A stretch of 64,000 nt of DNA, from the NCBI GenBank assembly GCA_016584495.1, contig WAID01000003.1, forward strand, positions 1,426,001 through 1,490,000, read 5' to 3'. This DNA is from Celoporthe dispersa (Eukaryota; Ascomycota; Sordariomycetes; Diaporthales; Cryphonectriaceae). This document shows, piece by piece, positions 33,619-44,368 of the stretch. The notes under the pieces are model-generated. The model had not been told where the DNA came from. It worked only from the letters and a program-made list of their open reading frames with translations, and did not search any database. Made by a program: the position numbers and the translations under genes. The first letter of the stretch is position 1; each line of letters begins with the position of its first letter.

Positions 33619-35554
33619 ATTGGTGCGCCTGTATCTGGTCCGTATCCTCGCCGTTGGCCTGTCTTGTCGCTGCGGGTATGATCTGGTGGCTGAGCAGGGA
33701 GAGGGGAGACTGGGATAATCATGGAGGGGTTTTCTTTCTTCTCTGTCGTTTTCTTCTTCTTTTCTCTTTCAGGCCCGAGTTGCTGGGCGTGGGCAGTCAA
33801 GATGGTGAGGTGATGTCCGCGGCCCCAAGGAAGTGAATCACAAGCCTGATGAACCCGTGATTACCTAGCCACACAAGTCTGATCTCTTTCTTAAGATATC
33901 CTTCCCCTCTCACTCTCTCTTTCTCTTTGGTAGATGATCTCTGTCGACAGGCCGTTTCTATCCCAAAAGCCGCGGAGGGAGCCCGGTTGCGTGGCATTCG
34001 CGTTGATGGTGAGGACTAGACGAGAAAGACAAAAGGGTTGATGGGGTGTGTAAGGCTGGATCGACCTCTAACAGCCACACGGCTGTGTTGTTGATGTTTA
34101 TTCTCTCTCCTGAAGGGAGGAAAATGACGAGGTGCAGAGAGAAGCGCAGAGATGTGCGAGGTAGGCAGGAAATGGCCAAAGATGACAGCGACATCTCATA
34201 CCACCGCCACCTAAGTACCATTTCCTTCACCACCATCCCCAACACGCCTTCCTCCTCCTTTTGTTTCCCTCTCTCTCTCTCTCTCTCTCTCTCTGGTCCT
34301 TCTTGCTCCTTCGAGATTCAACAGAGACATGTGCTCACACGGACCCTCGGCAATCCCTGCACCCAACTCATCTATCTGCCTCGGGGGCACGTCACACATA
34401 CAAAACCCCCCCAATCTCCCTTCGTTCCCGCCCTCTCCCGCCTCGACTCACTCGCACCCAGTCCGCCCCCCCCCCCCGGCAGCCGCACCGGCACCAGAGA
34501 GAGACAAAAAAGGCACCGCTCTCTGACTTGGTTACCCCACGGCCGTAATCCTATTCGTCCTCCCATGTGCAGAGGTCCCCCCCCTCCCCCAGGACTTAAA
34601 GCTGCCTCCCGAGACAGACAGCTTTTTTTCAGCCGACGGCCTCGTCGCAGAGTCGAACCCGATCGGCGCCTGTTTCTTGACGTTTCTCCCTGAGGAGCAG
34701 GCAGCTGGAAAGGCGGAGACACAGAGAGAGGGAGGGAGAGAGAATGATTTCTATACTGCGATGTGTCTGCGGCTGTGTCAACACCGCGTACACGATCTAG
34801 ATCATCTCTCGTCCTCCCCAGGCAGCCACCCGCCTAGGGGTAGGGAGAAGAAGGAGAAAGAAATGAAACGAAAACGAATAAAACCCATCTCAGCTCAGCA
34901 CCTGTCTGTCGGTCCAGGAGGTGACACACTGACAACTCCCCTCCCCTCCCTCCCCCAAACACCCCTCGAGATGAGTCGAACACAACAGCTTGTCCAACGG
35001 GTCCCCCCAGACTTCACCCGAGATTTCAAGACACTAAGTCTCAGCTTTCCTTTTTCCCCTTTGCGGGTCCCGGCCGACATAGATGAGACTGTTTTGCTTC
35101 GGTTATAACTGTAGGAAGCGCGGCAGCCTCGTTTATGTGGGACGGGCGAGGGCTGCGCATCTGAAGTTGAACAGTCTCGCCTTAGGAGACATGAAAAGCC
35201 CCACAGCAGGAAGAGATGGCGTGCGGTTCGCCTCTGAAAATATTGTGCCAGTACAGAGTAAGCACCCAGTGTTCCTATCATCATTTCATATGCCTTTACC
35301 AGCATTCGACCTTTCAAAAAGCTGCCCAGTCCTACAGAGATCTCCTCGTTGGTCCACATGAGCCACACAGGCCGCTCGGTCGTTGAATGTCCTCCAGACT
35401 ACCCCGAAATGGCCAATGCATGCACCTCATCTGCTGGTCTACACTAGTTCCACTCGCCATGAATTATATCTGGCATCTATCTCCCTGTCCCCCTTCTTTG
35501 GGTGACTGTCCTCGCCTCCTCCTGCCCCAAGAAACAAGCCGAGGCTTGGGTGGG
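33619..35554. other. Intergenic region between membrane protein gene and GH76 gene
   Basis: Holds the upstream region of the gene starting at 33618 and the 3' flank of the gene ending at 35555. A (CT)n tract lies at 34268-34294 and a poly-C run at 34468-34479. Short frames at 34046-34693 and 34895-35368 are low-complexity or lack any sensible composition and are not called. Confidence 0.5.
34268..34294. repeat. (CT)n microsatellite
   Basis: About 13 CT units in non-coding DNA. Confidence 0.95.
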
Positions 35555-37902
35555 CTACAGCAGCGTCCCCCAAACCTTCCGGTCTCCCGTGCTTTCCTGC
35601 TGCTCCCTGCGCCCTAGGCCTGGTAAGGGTGGCAGTGGTTTGTTCTGCAGCTTGAGTCTCGTGCTCAACTTTAGCTCGCGCGTCTTGTTGGTATCGACGT
35701 CAAACCTGACCCTCTTCGCCCGTCGGCCAGCCGAGGACGGGCCTCCGGTGGGCCGGGATGAGGACGGCACTGCTGGTGGAAGTGGAGGTGACCACCTGTA
35801 CTTCTGAGGCCTGGGCCTGGGAGGACCTATGATGCCAAAGCCAGCCCCGTCCCCTCTGGTCGGATCAATGGCACCGGCGAAATCCCCTTCTCGTGGTGGT
35901 CGCCTCCACGGCTGCTCGTTTGGGTGTCTATTCTCGCGGTTGAAGGTCACCACCGACGTCGGTCCTCTGCCTCTAGACCCGGAGGCGGAGGAGGCCACCG
36001 GCGCAGTCCTCGGTATCCTGGCCAGTGGAGGCGGGGCAGGAGCGCCGTCGAGGTTCATCCCCAGGAGCAGTAGTCCTTGGTGGTCACCTGCCTGGACCTG
36101 TCCCATCACGCCTTTCCCTTTATCCCTGCGGCCGCCGGAGGGTGTCAGGACACCGCGCCGAGGGGAGCTCGTCTTGAGCTCATACCACCTCTCACGCGGT
36201 GTCCTGTCGCTGGGGTCATCCCAGAGGACAGCCCGCATGCCGACCACGAGGAAGACGATAATGACAATCGTCAGCAGCCACCCTCCTGCCTTGTCTGCGG
36301 TGGTGATCGGCCTCAGCCCTCCGACGGCCTCATCTGCACCTGCCAAGCGCGCACCGGCTGCGCCCTCGTCTGCACGCCCGACACTGGTTCCGCCGGTTGA
36401 GTTGGTCACGGGCGCCTTCAGATCCCGGATCAGGTTCGCGAGGACAACTTCCATGGCGGCCATCTGCTGCCCCACGCCTGTGGTTCCGTCCCACCTCCCA
36501 TCGTTCCCCGCCCACATGAGCCCGCACATCCTGCCGCTGCCGCCGCCGGTGCACTGCTGTGCTGCAGCTACAGACGAGGATTCCAACAACGGCCTGACCG
36601 TGTCATACGTCCAGGGCGCCCACTTTGTCGTGGCCGCCATCCAGCGGGCGAGGTACGCCTTGAAGCTCTGCTGGTCGTTGTCGCACAGGTGTACGCTCTC
36701 GCAGGCCACCTCTGCCATGATGTTCTTGTCGGCACCAATGAAGAACACCTGGCTGCCGTCGAGCAGGCCGTCGACCCGCTCGTGCCATATCTCGGCGGCG
36801 GCGGGATCGCTGTCTGACGTGTAGTTGTACATGGCGGCGGCACCCAGGAGGAAGGCCCCGGCGTTGTAGGTCCACTGGTAGGTTGTGATGTCGGTGCAGT
36901 TGTCAGCGATGTGGGCGCCGTCGTAGATGTAGTATGACTCCTGGGTCATGAGCCCGGTGCCGATCATCCAGTCCCAGATGCGGTCCGCCCACCTGGCATA
37001 GACCTCGTCGCCCGTGTAGAGCGCCAGCCGGGCGGCCATGTTGAAGAGGCAGGCCTGTGATATGGAGTTCTTGTAGTCGAACCCCTTGTTCCACTGGAAG
37101 ATCTGCCAGCGGAGGCCGCCGTTGCAGTGTGCAGTGTCCCACCGTGCTATCTGTGTGTCGAAGACGGCCTGTGCGAGGGCGAGCCACTGTGGCTGGCCCG
37201 GAGGAGGGTTGGGAAAGTTGTACTCGGCAGCCGAGAGGACGGCCATCCCCCAGAATCCCCTAGTCGGAGAGGGGATGGGAAGACAAAAACGTCAGTGAGA
37301 CAGGAGACCAGCAGCACACTGGCTAGGGCGGGGCCACATGGCGAGATTTACCTGATCATCATTACCCTCCGTCATGGTCTGGTTGGGAGGTATATAGTCA
37401 CGATTCGGTCCGACCTGGAAGAGGAGACCCTGCATGGCCACGTCGTTCCACCTGTCATCTCCCGTGTAGTACCAGTAGTCGACGAGGGCACCCATGAGCG
37501 CACCGCCTTCCCACCCTGGGGACAGGAACACCCAGAAGAGGTCAGCAGACACCCCTGTCCCTGAGATGGAGAGCCGCAGGGTCCGTATAGCACGACGACT
37601 CACAGTAATATGGTTCTGGGAGCAGACCCGGAACCTGGCCCGGCTCGTTTCCAGTATAGAACGACATCATATCATCAGCCATATCTGCCGCAATAGACAT
37701 GACCGAACCTGTGACAGCGTGTGAGTATGTGTCAACGGGTGTTATGAGAAAAAGAAGAATGACGGAGGAGGGAAAGATAAGAGAAGAAAGAAAGAAAAAA
37801 AGAAATCAACTGTCGGTCTACCGGCCGTGTACCTTGCGAGGTGGGATCCAACGTGTAGCCCCTTGCAAGCTGGAGGCTCACGAGCAGACAGGCTGCCTCC
37901 AT
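35555..37902 (-). CDS. GH76 Dfg5/Dcw1-like mannan endo-1,6-alpha-mannosidase with transmembrane tail
   Basis: Four exons: complement(35555..37259, 37352..37515, 37604..37708, 37833..37902). The family acts at the cell surface and is thought to cross-link GPI-type glycoproteins to the wall by cleaving or transferring alpha-1,6-mannan. The start MEAACLLVSLQLARG gives a short signal peptide. Conserved blocks are DMMSFYTGNEPGQVPGLLP, YYWWEGGALMGAL, YWYYTGDD, the paired catalytic Asp in GNDDQGFWGMA, FQWNKGFDYKNSISQ and YQWTYNAGAFL. After the catalytic domain comes a membrane helix (WLLTIVIIVFLVVGMRAVL) and about 200 basic, Pro-rich residues, in place of a GPI signal. All intron donors and acceptors are good. 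However, the last acceptor (CTAG before GGGATTC) leaves one G too many, so a 1-bp insertion near 37256-37260 is likely. The corrected length is 680 residues. Confidence 0.87.
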
Positions 37903-39155
37903 ATGCCCCAGCGCATATCCTCAAGGCGTGACGCGAGGGCAGCGGGATATAATGTTTAGGATCTCGGGAGCCAGCAGAGAAAGTGAGGATCTGAAGAGAA
38001 AGAGAGAGAGAGAGAGTACGTGTGTGGGGGGGGGGGGGGCATAAACGGTCGGTAGCAGTCAGTATAGAAGCCGAGAAACCGCAGCATAAAAGACAGAACA
38101 GCGCTGATCGAGGATACCTCGAAAGGCGCAGCAGTGTGGCTCCTTCCTTCCAAGTCTGCCAGCCGTGGTAAATAAAGCGTCCACGGTGACGATTAACCCC
38201 TCCCACGGCAGGTGCAGCACCTGTAGCACCTGCCCGCGCCGGGTGTCGTGGCTGACCTCGGACAACGCAGGCGGGGAAGCTGAAGCCGGCATTATCGTCG
38301 CCGAGAACCGCGAGAGACACACAAACCGGCCAGAGACGACTCCTCATATGGTGAGTCCTCTCTCTGTCTTTCTCTCCATTGACACATCTTCAAGGCTCAA
38401 GGATTGGTTGCCAAGGCCTCGGTCGCTATGGATCACCGCCACTGCATCGCGACGATCAACAATCAGCAGCCCTGATCCTGCTGCTTAAGACCATCAGCAG
38501 GAGAACGGACAGAGGTGGCGGGAAAGGGGGAAGTGAGAAGAAAGGAAGAAGAAAAAAAAACGGTTCATCTCATGAGATCCTCAGGGTATTTTTTCTTGTT
38601 CCTCCGGTGGGGGACATGCACGCGATCAGGCTGACGCTCAAGTCCTCCCCTTCCTATCATCTCTTTCACAACCATGAATGACATCCGGGCATCTCATAGA
38701 CGCCGGCCGGCGCCGGAGCTTGCATGTGCCTTGTCTGTTTGCTGTGCTGTGCTCGATTTTCTGTGACCTGTCTACCCCATCTAGACACAGAACGCTGCCC
38801 TCCCTCCCCCGTCCCCCCCTACCGCACACCTAACCCATGCCGTGAGACAGAGCAAGACCAAAGATAAAAGAGGCAATTGAGAAAGCGAGAGATGCCATGA
38901 TGGAGGAAAGAAAAAGAGAAAAAAAAACAAATCCCATAAAACCCAATACAGTACATCTCATGCTCTTCTCTGTCTCTGTCTGTCTCTCTCTCTTCTTCTC
39001 TCTCTCTCTCTCTCTAATCCGACTACCATAGTACCATCATAGTGCCATCGCTTAGAGGCAAAAAGGAAACACAAAAGAAAGAATACCTCCGGCCATGATC
39101 CGCAAAAAAAAAAAAAAAGGGAAAAAAAAGACAAGAACAGAAAACCACCTTGGCT
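37903..39155. other. Intergenic region between GH76 gene and TBC gene
   Basis: The upstream region of the GH76 gene meets the 3' flank of the TBC gene. Features seen are a poly-G run at 38028-38039 next to a (GA) tract, CT-rich tracts at 38962-39017 and A runs at 39104-39118. No gene supported. Confidence 0.5.
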
Positions 39156-42100
39156 TCAGCCCTCAAACTCGACAGTTCTCGAGGCTGTGGCCACCTCGCT
39201 CTCGACCACGCTCATCCGCTGGGCCTCGGCGTCGTTCATCTTGGCCGCAGGGCCGGCACCAGCCTCACCGTCGTCCGCCTTGCCCTGCTGCCCGCTGCCC
39301 CCGGCCTCGGCGTCCGCACCCTCGAGCAGCATCCGGTCCTCGATCCGGACGCTGCGCACGCTCCTGCCGTCCGCGTCCTTCTTGCTCGACGTCCGGGTCA
39401 GCTGGTGGATGTCCACATCGCCGTCCTCATCGTCCTCCTCCTCCTCCTGCGCGTGTCTCTGCCCGGGCGCCGCGTTCTTCTCCAGCTCCCTCTGCGCCTC
39501 CTCCATGCGCCTCCTGACCTCGGCCGCCACCCGCATGCCGTCCGTCACGATGCCGTCCAGGACGCCCCGGAGGCCGCGCTGGCCCCCTGCCGCCGCCGCC
39601 GAGGGACCCGCCATGGCTGCTGCCGCCGCCCGCCCTGCAGACTGGCCCAGGCTGGAGAAGGTGGTCAGGTTCGACGACGGGGTGCTGGGCACGGCGAGGC
39701 CCTCGATGATGTGGAAGGACGCCGGGAAGCTCGACTCGAAGAACTGCTCCAGGAGCTCGTCCGCCAGCACGACCATCCGGAACGTAGGGAGGGTCATGTG
39801 GAGGGGGTTGGACGGGTCGAGGGCCACGTTGGCCGCCTCGCGCTGTGCTTTCGAGGCACTGCGCTGGCCGCCCTCGGCAGCGGACGTGCCGTGGCTGGGG
39901 TTCACGATGTTGATCGCCGGCGGGATGTTGGACCTGTTGGGGGGTACTTCTTCTTCTTCTTCTTCTCTTCTTGCTCTTCCTCCTCCTCCTCCTTCTCCTC
40001 AGCCCCGGGGCTGTCCTCTTCTGGTGGTGGGTCCCCGAGGTCCAGGAGGTCCTCCTCCTCCTCGTCCTCGTCCTCGTCGTCTCCGATGGTGAAGGCGCTG
40101 TCGTCAACAGTAGGCTCCTCCTGGTTCCTCTCGCTGGCCTGTGCGTGCGCTGTGCCTGCGGCGCCCTTGTTGTTGGGGTGGTCGGGGTCCGCGTATTCAA
40201 AGCACCGCTGGATAAAGGCGCTGATGCTGCTGAGGAACCTCTCGTTAATCGATGCCCCCTGCAGCGCGCCGTCCGGGCTGTGCAGCGGTCCGCTGGGGTC
40301 CTGGAGCCCGCTCAGCCCCGTGAGTGAGGCCGAGGGGCTGAGGGAGCCCTCCAGGCCCCGGCGGGAGAGGAACAGCAGGGCCTCGGAGATGCGGAGGATG
40401 CCCTCGCGGTCGACGCGGCCGTCCCCGTCGTCGTCATACAGCTCAAAGAAGTAGGTGATGGTGCCCATGATGTCCCGCTTGCCCTTGATGCCCGCCATGC
40501 CCGAGACGACGTTCTGCAGCGTGATGCGGCCCTTGCCCTCCCGGTCCCAGTGCCTGAACAGCCTCTGCAGGAACTCGTGGTCCGCCGGCTCCGGCCCGCT
40601 GCCCCACGGCCCGCTGTACACGTCGGTCCTCCTGCTGCTGCTGCCGCTGAGGTGGTAGCCCTGCCTCTCCTTTTCCGAAAAGGTGCTCCGGCGCGGCGTG
40701 GCGGGCGAGTCCGAGACGGCCCACCTGGACATGCCCGCGAGGAACTCGCGGAAGGCGTCGTAGTCCATCTCCGAGGTGCTCGGGGCCCCGAGCCCTGCCC
40801 TGCCCCTCTCCACCTTCTCCTCGTGCTGCTGCTGCTGGTTGTTGCTGCTGGTGCTGTCATTGCTGCGGTGGCCGGTGTTGTGGCTGCCGTTGCCGTGGTT
40901 GTCTCCCGGCCTCGGCCGGACCGCCTTGGCCCTCCGCTGCTGTTCCTGCTGCAGCAGGTGGCTGCGCTGCTGCCGCTCGTACAGCACGCCGAAGAACCTG
41001 TCGTAGAGGGCGCCGAGCTCGTCGGTGGTCATGATCTTGGCGTCGGGGCCCAGGTTCCGGATGGCGGTCCTCTTGGCGAAGCTCTCGATGTTGTTGAGGA
41101 CGGCGTCCTTGTTCTTGAGCCGCAGGTCGGTGATGGTGCCGTGGGTGACCTGGGAGAACTCCTTGAAGGCCACCACCATGAGCTCCTGGAAGCGCGTGAC
41201 GGCCCGCAGCTTGGGGTTCTCGGACCTGGGGTGGGCCGACTCGTCGAGGCGCGAGAAGTACGACTTGAGGACGGAGATGAAGGCGCCGTCGTCGGCCGAG
41301 TCGAGCAGCTCCTCGCCGTTGATGCGCAGGATGGCCAGGCCGACCTGGAACAGCACCTTGGGGCCCTCGACGAAGAAGACGTCGAGGACGCGGAAGGCGA
41401 AGACGAGCGGCATGGAGTTGATGTACAGGGACAGGAACCAGGGCAGGGAGACGACGGACAGCTGCACGTCGCTCCGGACCAGGTGCTCCCACAGGACGGG
41501 CATGGTCCGCTCGACCAGGCCCTCGAAGACCTTCTGGTCCAGCAGGGTGCCGTACATGGTGGTGGAGTAGTAGCCGGGCACCAGCCGGTCGCAGAGGGCC
41601 GAGAGCAGGAAGAAGGCCTGCGTCTCGGACATGTAGATGAGGAGGGCGGCCACGACGATGTTCATGGCCTGGCAGTAGCCGACGTCGGCGTTGACCCAGC
41701 TGTAGGCGGTGAGCACGCGGCGCAGGCGGCCGATGCCCTCCTCGCTCTGGAAGCCCGGGTACTCGGGCAGGCTGCGGTTGAGGTCCTTCTCGATCTCGTC
41801 GGTGGCGAGCGACTCCTGGCCCCGGTACCGGTCGAGGGTGTCGCCGTACAGGGTCGGGCTCTCGAGGCGCAGGTACAGCGAGCCCGAGGTCAGCTCCCAC
41901 ACCTCGCCCCGGAGCCGGTTGGGCAGGCCCACGCGGATCAGCTTGTGGAACGTGGGCTGGCGGATCAGGTTCATGTTCCTGCCGTTGTCGCGCAGGTACT
42001 CGGCCCAGAGCCGCATCTTGGCCCGGTCCCGGAGCTTCTTGGGGTCGCCCGGGTACCGGAACACCATGCCCAGCCCGGCGTCCGGCGGCGTCTTGTCCTT

Positions 42101-42511
42101 CTGGTCCTCGGCCCGCAGGAGGTACTCCGAGTAGCACCCGGCCATGACCTTCTTCAGCCTGCCGACGTTGCCGACGCCCGCGCGGAGCCCCTTCTTCAGG
42201 CCGTCGCAGAACCGCTCGCAGGCCGGCCGCGTGCCCGCGAGGGTGATGGTGATGCGCTGCTCCCTCGCGTCCCTGCCATCCCTAGGCGGCGGCGGCGGCG
42301 GCTGCTGCTCGTCCTTATTCTCCTTGTTCTCCCTGCCTGTCGTCTGGGTCAGGCCGTTCCACGTCGTGATGGCGAGGGCGAACTAACATGATCAGGTTAG
42401 CCAGGTCGGTCAGCCCGTCAACCCGTCAGCTCGCCAGCCAGCCAGCCAGCCACCTCTGTCGTCACCACATCGACCGCCAGGGAAGCCTCGAGATCTAGAC
42501 GAGCGTGTATA

Positions 42512-42578
<67 letters not shown>

Positions 42579-43022
42579 GTCAGGGAGTATGGTGTGTCCT
42601 TGCCTGAAAGTTCTGGCTGTGCAGCCGCTCGACCCTGCGGATGGAGCAGAGGGGAAAGGTGAAGCCGTTCCCGCTGGGGCCGCCGCCGTGTGTCTGCCCG
42701 GTGTAGACCGACGAGGTGGAGCTGCTGGCCGAGGACATGAAGCTCGACGGGGTGGTGGAGAAGCACATGTAGGCCTCGGAGAGGTGCAGCTTGCCCGCGT
42801 AGTGGTAGCCGGCATCGTTCTTGCCGCCCTGGGTGGCGTGGGAGGGGGGATGGTGAGCTCGGCGTTGATCTCGTACAGGGGGTGCTGGGACGAGGGGAGG
42901 CGGAACTGGTTCTGGAAGAGGGTGGCCTTGGACGGGTTCCGGTCCGAGTCGGAGAGGTTCAGCCCCTGCATGGGGTCCAGCAGCTGCTGGGCCTTCTGCA
43001 CGAAGCTCGAGAGGTTGAACAT
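39156..43022 (-). CDS. GRAM/TBC-domain Rab GTPase-activating protein (TBC1D9/Gyp2-like)
   Basis: Two exons, complement(39156..42382, 42604..43022). TBC proteins speed GTP hydrolysis by Rab GTPases in vesicle traffic. Exon 1 starts MFNLSSFVQKAQQLLDP and holds a GRAM-type domain (AGKLHLSEAYMCFS, FPLCSIRRVERLHSQNFQ). Exon 2 carries the TBC domain: GLPNRLRGEVWEL, the Arg finger in IEKDLNRSLPEY, the Gln finger in DVGYCQAMNIV, and SLPWFLSLYINSMP. Further on is an EF-hand-like loop (DDDGDGRVDREG, with the last Glu displaced) and an acidic, disordered C-terminus. The intron uses a GC donor (CAG/GCAAGG) with a CTAAC branch and TTAG acceptor. Exon 1 is 419 nt where phase needs 420, so one base is missing near 42836-42850. 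A second break lies in the GAA-rich stretch near 39942-39965. The corrected length is about 1215 residues. Confidence 0.87.
42518..42578. repeat. (GA)n microsatellite inside the TBC gene intron
   Basis: About 30 GA units on the plus strand, fully inside the 221-bp GC-AG intron. Transcribed, it gives a long CU tract just after the 5' splice site. Confidence 0.95.
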
Positions 43023-44368
43023 GGCGGCAGGGGCGAGAGGCGAGAGGCGAAGAATTGGTGGGAGGGGGAGGGGAGGGAGGAAGAGGGGGGGCGTCAGTGC
43101 GCCCTCGAGGTTGCGGCGATCCTCGGGTCGTGATCTGGTCTTGTTGGTCGTGCTCGTGATCGTGGGGAGGAGGAGGAGGAGCTGGAGGAGGACGACCAGA
43201 GGAAGGGAGGGCGGGCGCTCGCCAAGGGGAAACGAGACTCTGGACGGAGGGAGGGAAGTTGGGGCTAGAGCATGGCACAGGACCAGGAATGGCTGTGTGA
43301 GAGAGAGAGAGAGAGAATGAGAAGGAGAAAGAAGGAGAGAGAGAGAGAAGGAGAAGGAGAGGTTGTCCTGCTGCTAGAGGTACTGCTTCCACCGGACCGT
43401 AAAGGGTGGTGGTGGTGATGGTTCTTGTCGTCAACAACAGCGGCACATGCATGCTACGACGAGAAGCCTGAAGCGGCTGGTTGGTTGGGTAGGCAGCTTT
43501 AGCGGGGGGGGGGGGGTAAGAGAAACGGGTCAGGGGTCCGGGGGCTGGAAAGGGAAGAGGACCACCACCATCTCTGGTGGGCAGCCCTCCCCAGGGGTGT
43601 GTGGTACATTCAGGGGTCCACTAATTGCTATGTTCATTCTCTCTTTTTCTTCTCTTTTTCCAACCACACACTCTTCTGTTGTACAAGTAGTGCAGTGGAG
43701 GTGACACATGCAGGAACAGGGTTTAATTAGTGCCCTGCGGTACAGACGGATTACTACTGTACCATGTGCACCTTCTCTACTACAATGCATGTCCTGTATG
43801 ATGCCGTCAGGAGAACAATTCTTTATTTATTTATTTTTTTTCTTTTTCTTCTCTTTCTCCTCCGTTTCGTTTCCTGGAGATCTAAGCCCTGGGGCCCGCC
43901 CTTGATAACCAGTCACCACCAGCCTGTTCCATCCGCATACGCCAGATCCTCCGTCATCCATATATCCTCCCGCCCGCCCTCCGCCCTCGTGCTCATCACA
44001 CCTCTATCGTACACATATGGGTAGTAGTATAAATGATAAACAATGATGCTTGATTCGTTAAGAAGTGATGACCATGATGATAATGATGATAAATGATAAT
44101 GATGATAGTATAATGATGATGCCATGTTTCGTCGTCAGCCATTGTTGGTGCTCTTGCCGTAAAATCCCAGGTTGGAGAAGGGATCATCCTCCTCTAGTCC
44201 AGAGACGAAGTGAGGAGATATGAAAAGTAAAAAAAAAATATAGGTATAGGGGAGGAAAAGTGAAAAGAAGAAGAAAGAGGAGAAAAAAAAGGGGGGGGAG
44301 GCGAAAGCAGAGGGGGAGAGAGAGAAAAGACGGGGAAGGGAGGGGGGGGAGCCGGCTATGATGGCGGG
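43023..44368. other. TBC gene upstream region and PKA 3' flank
   Basis: No gene supported. Present are GA-rich tracts at 43297-43360, a poly-G run at 43505-43515, a T-rich run near 43825-43860 and an A/T-rich stretch with GATAATGATGAT repeats at 44070-44120. The last 150 bp are purine-rich. Confidence 0.5.

Noticed and set aside
40550..42391. 613-codon plus-strand frame
   Set aside because: Antisense to the TBC gene, which has clear catalytic motifs. The composition (Val/Glu/Leu/His) is typical of a shadow frame.
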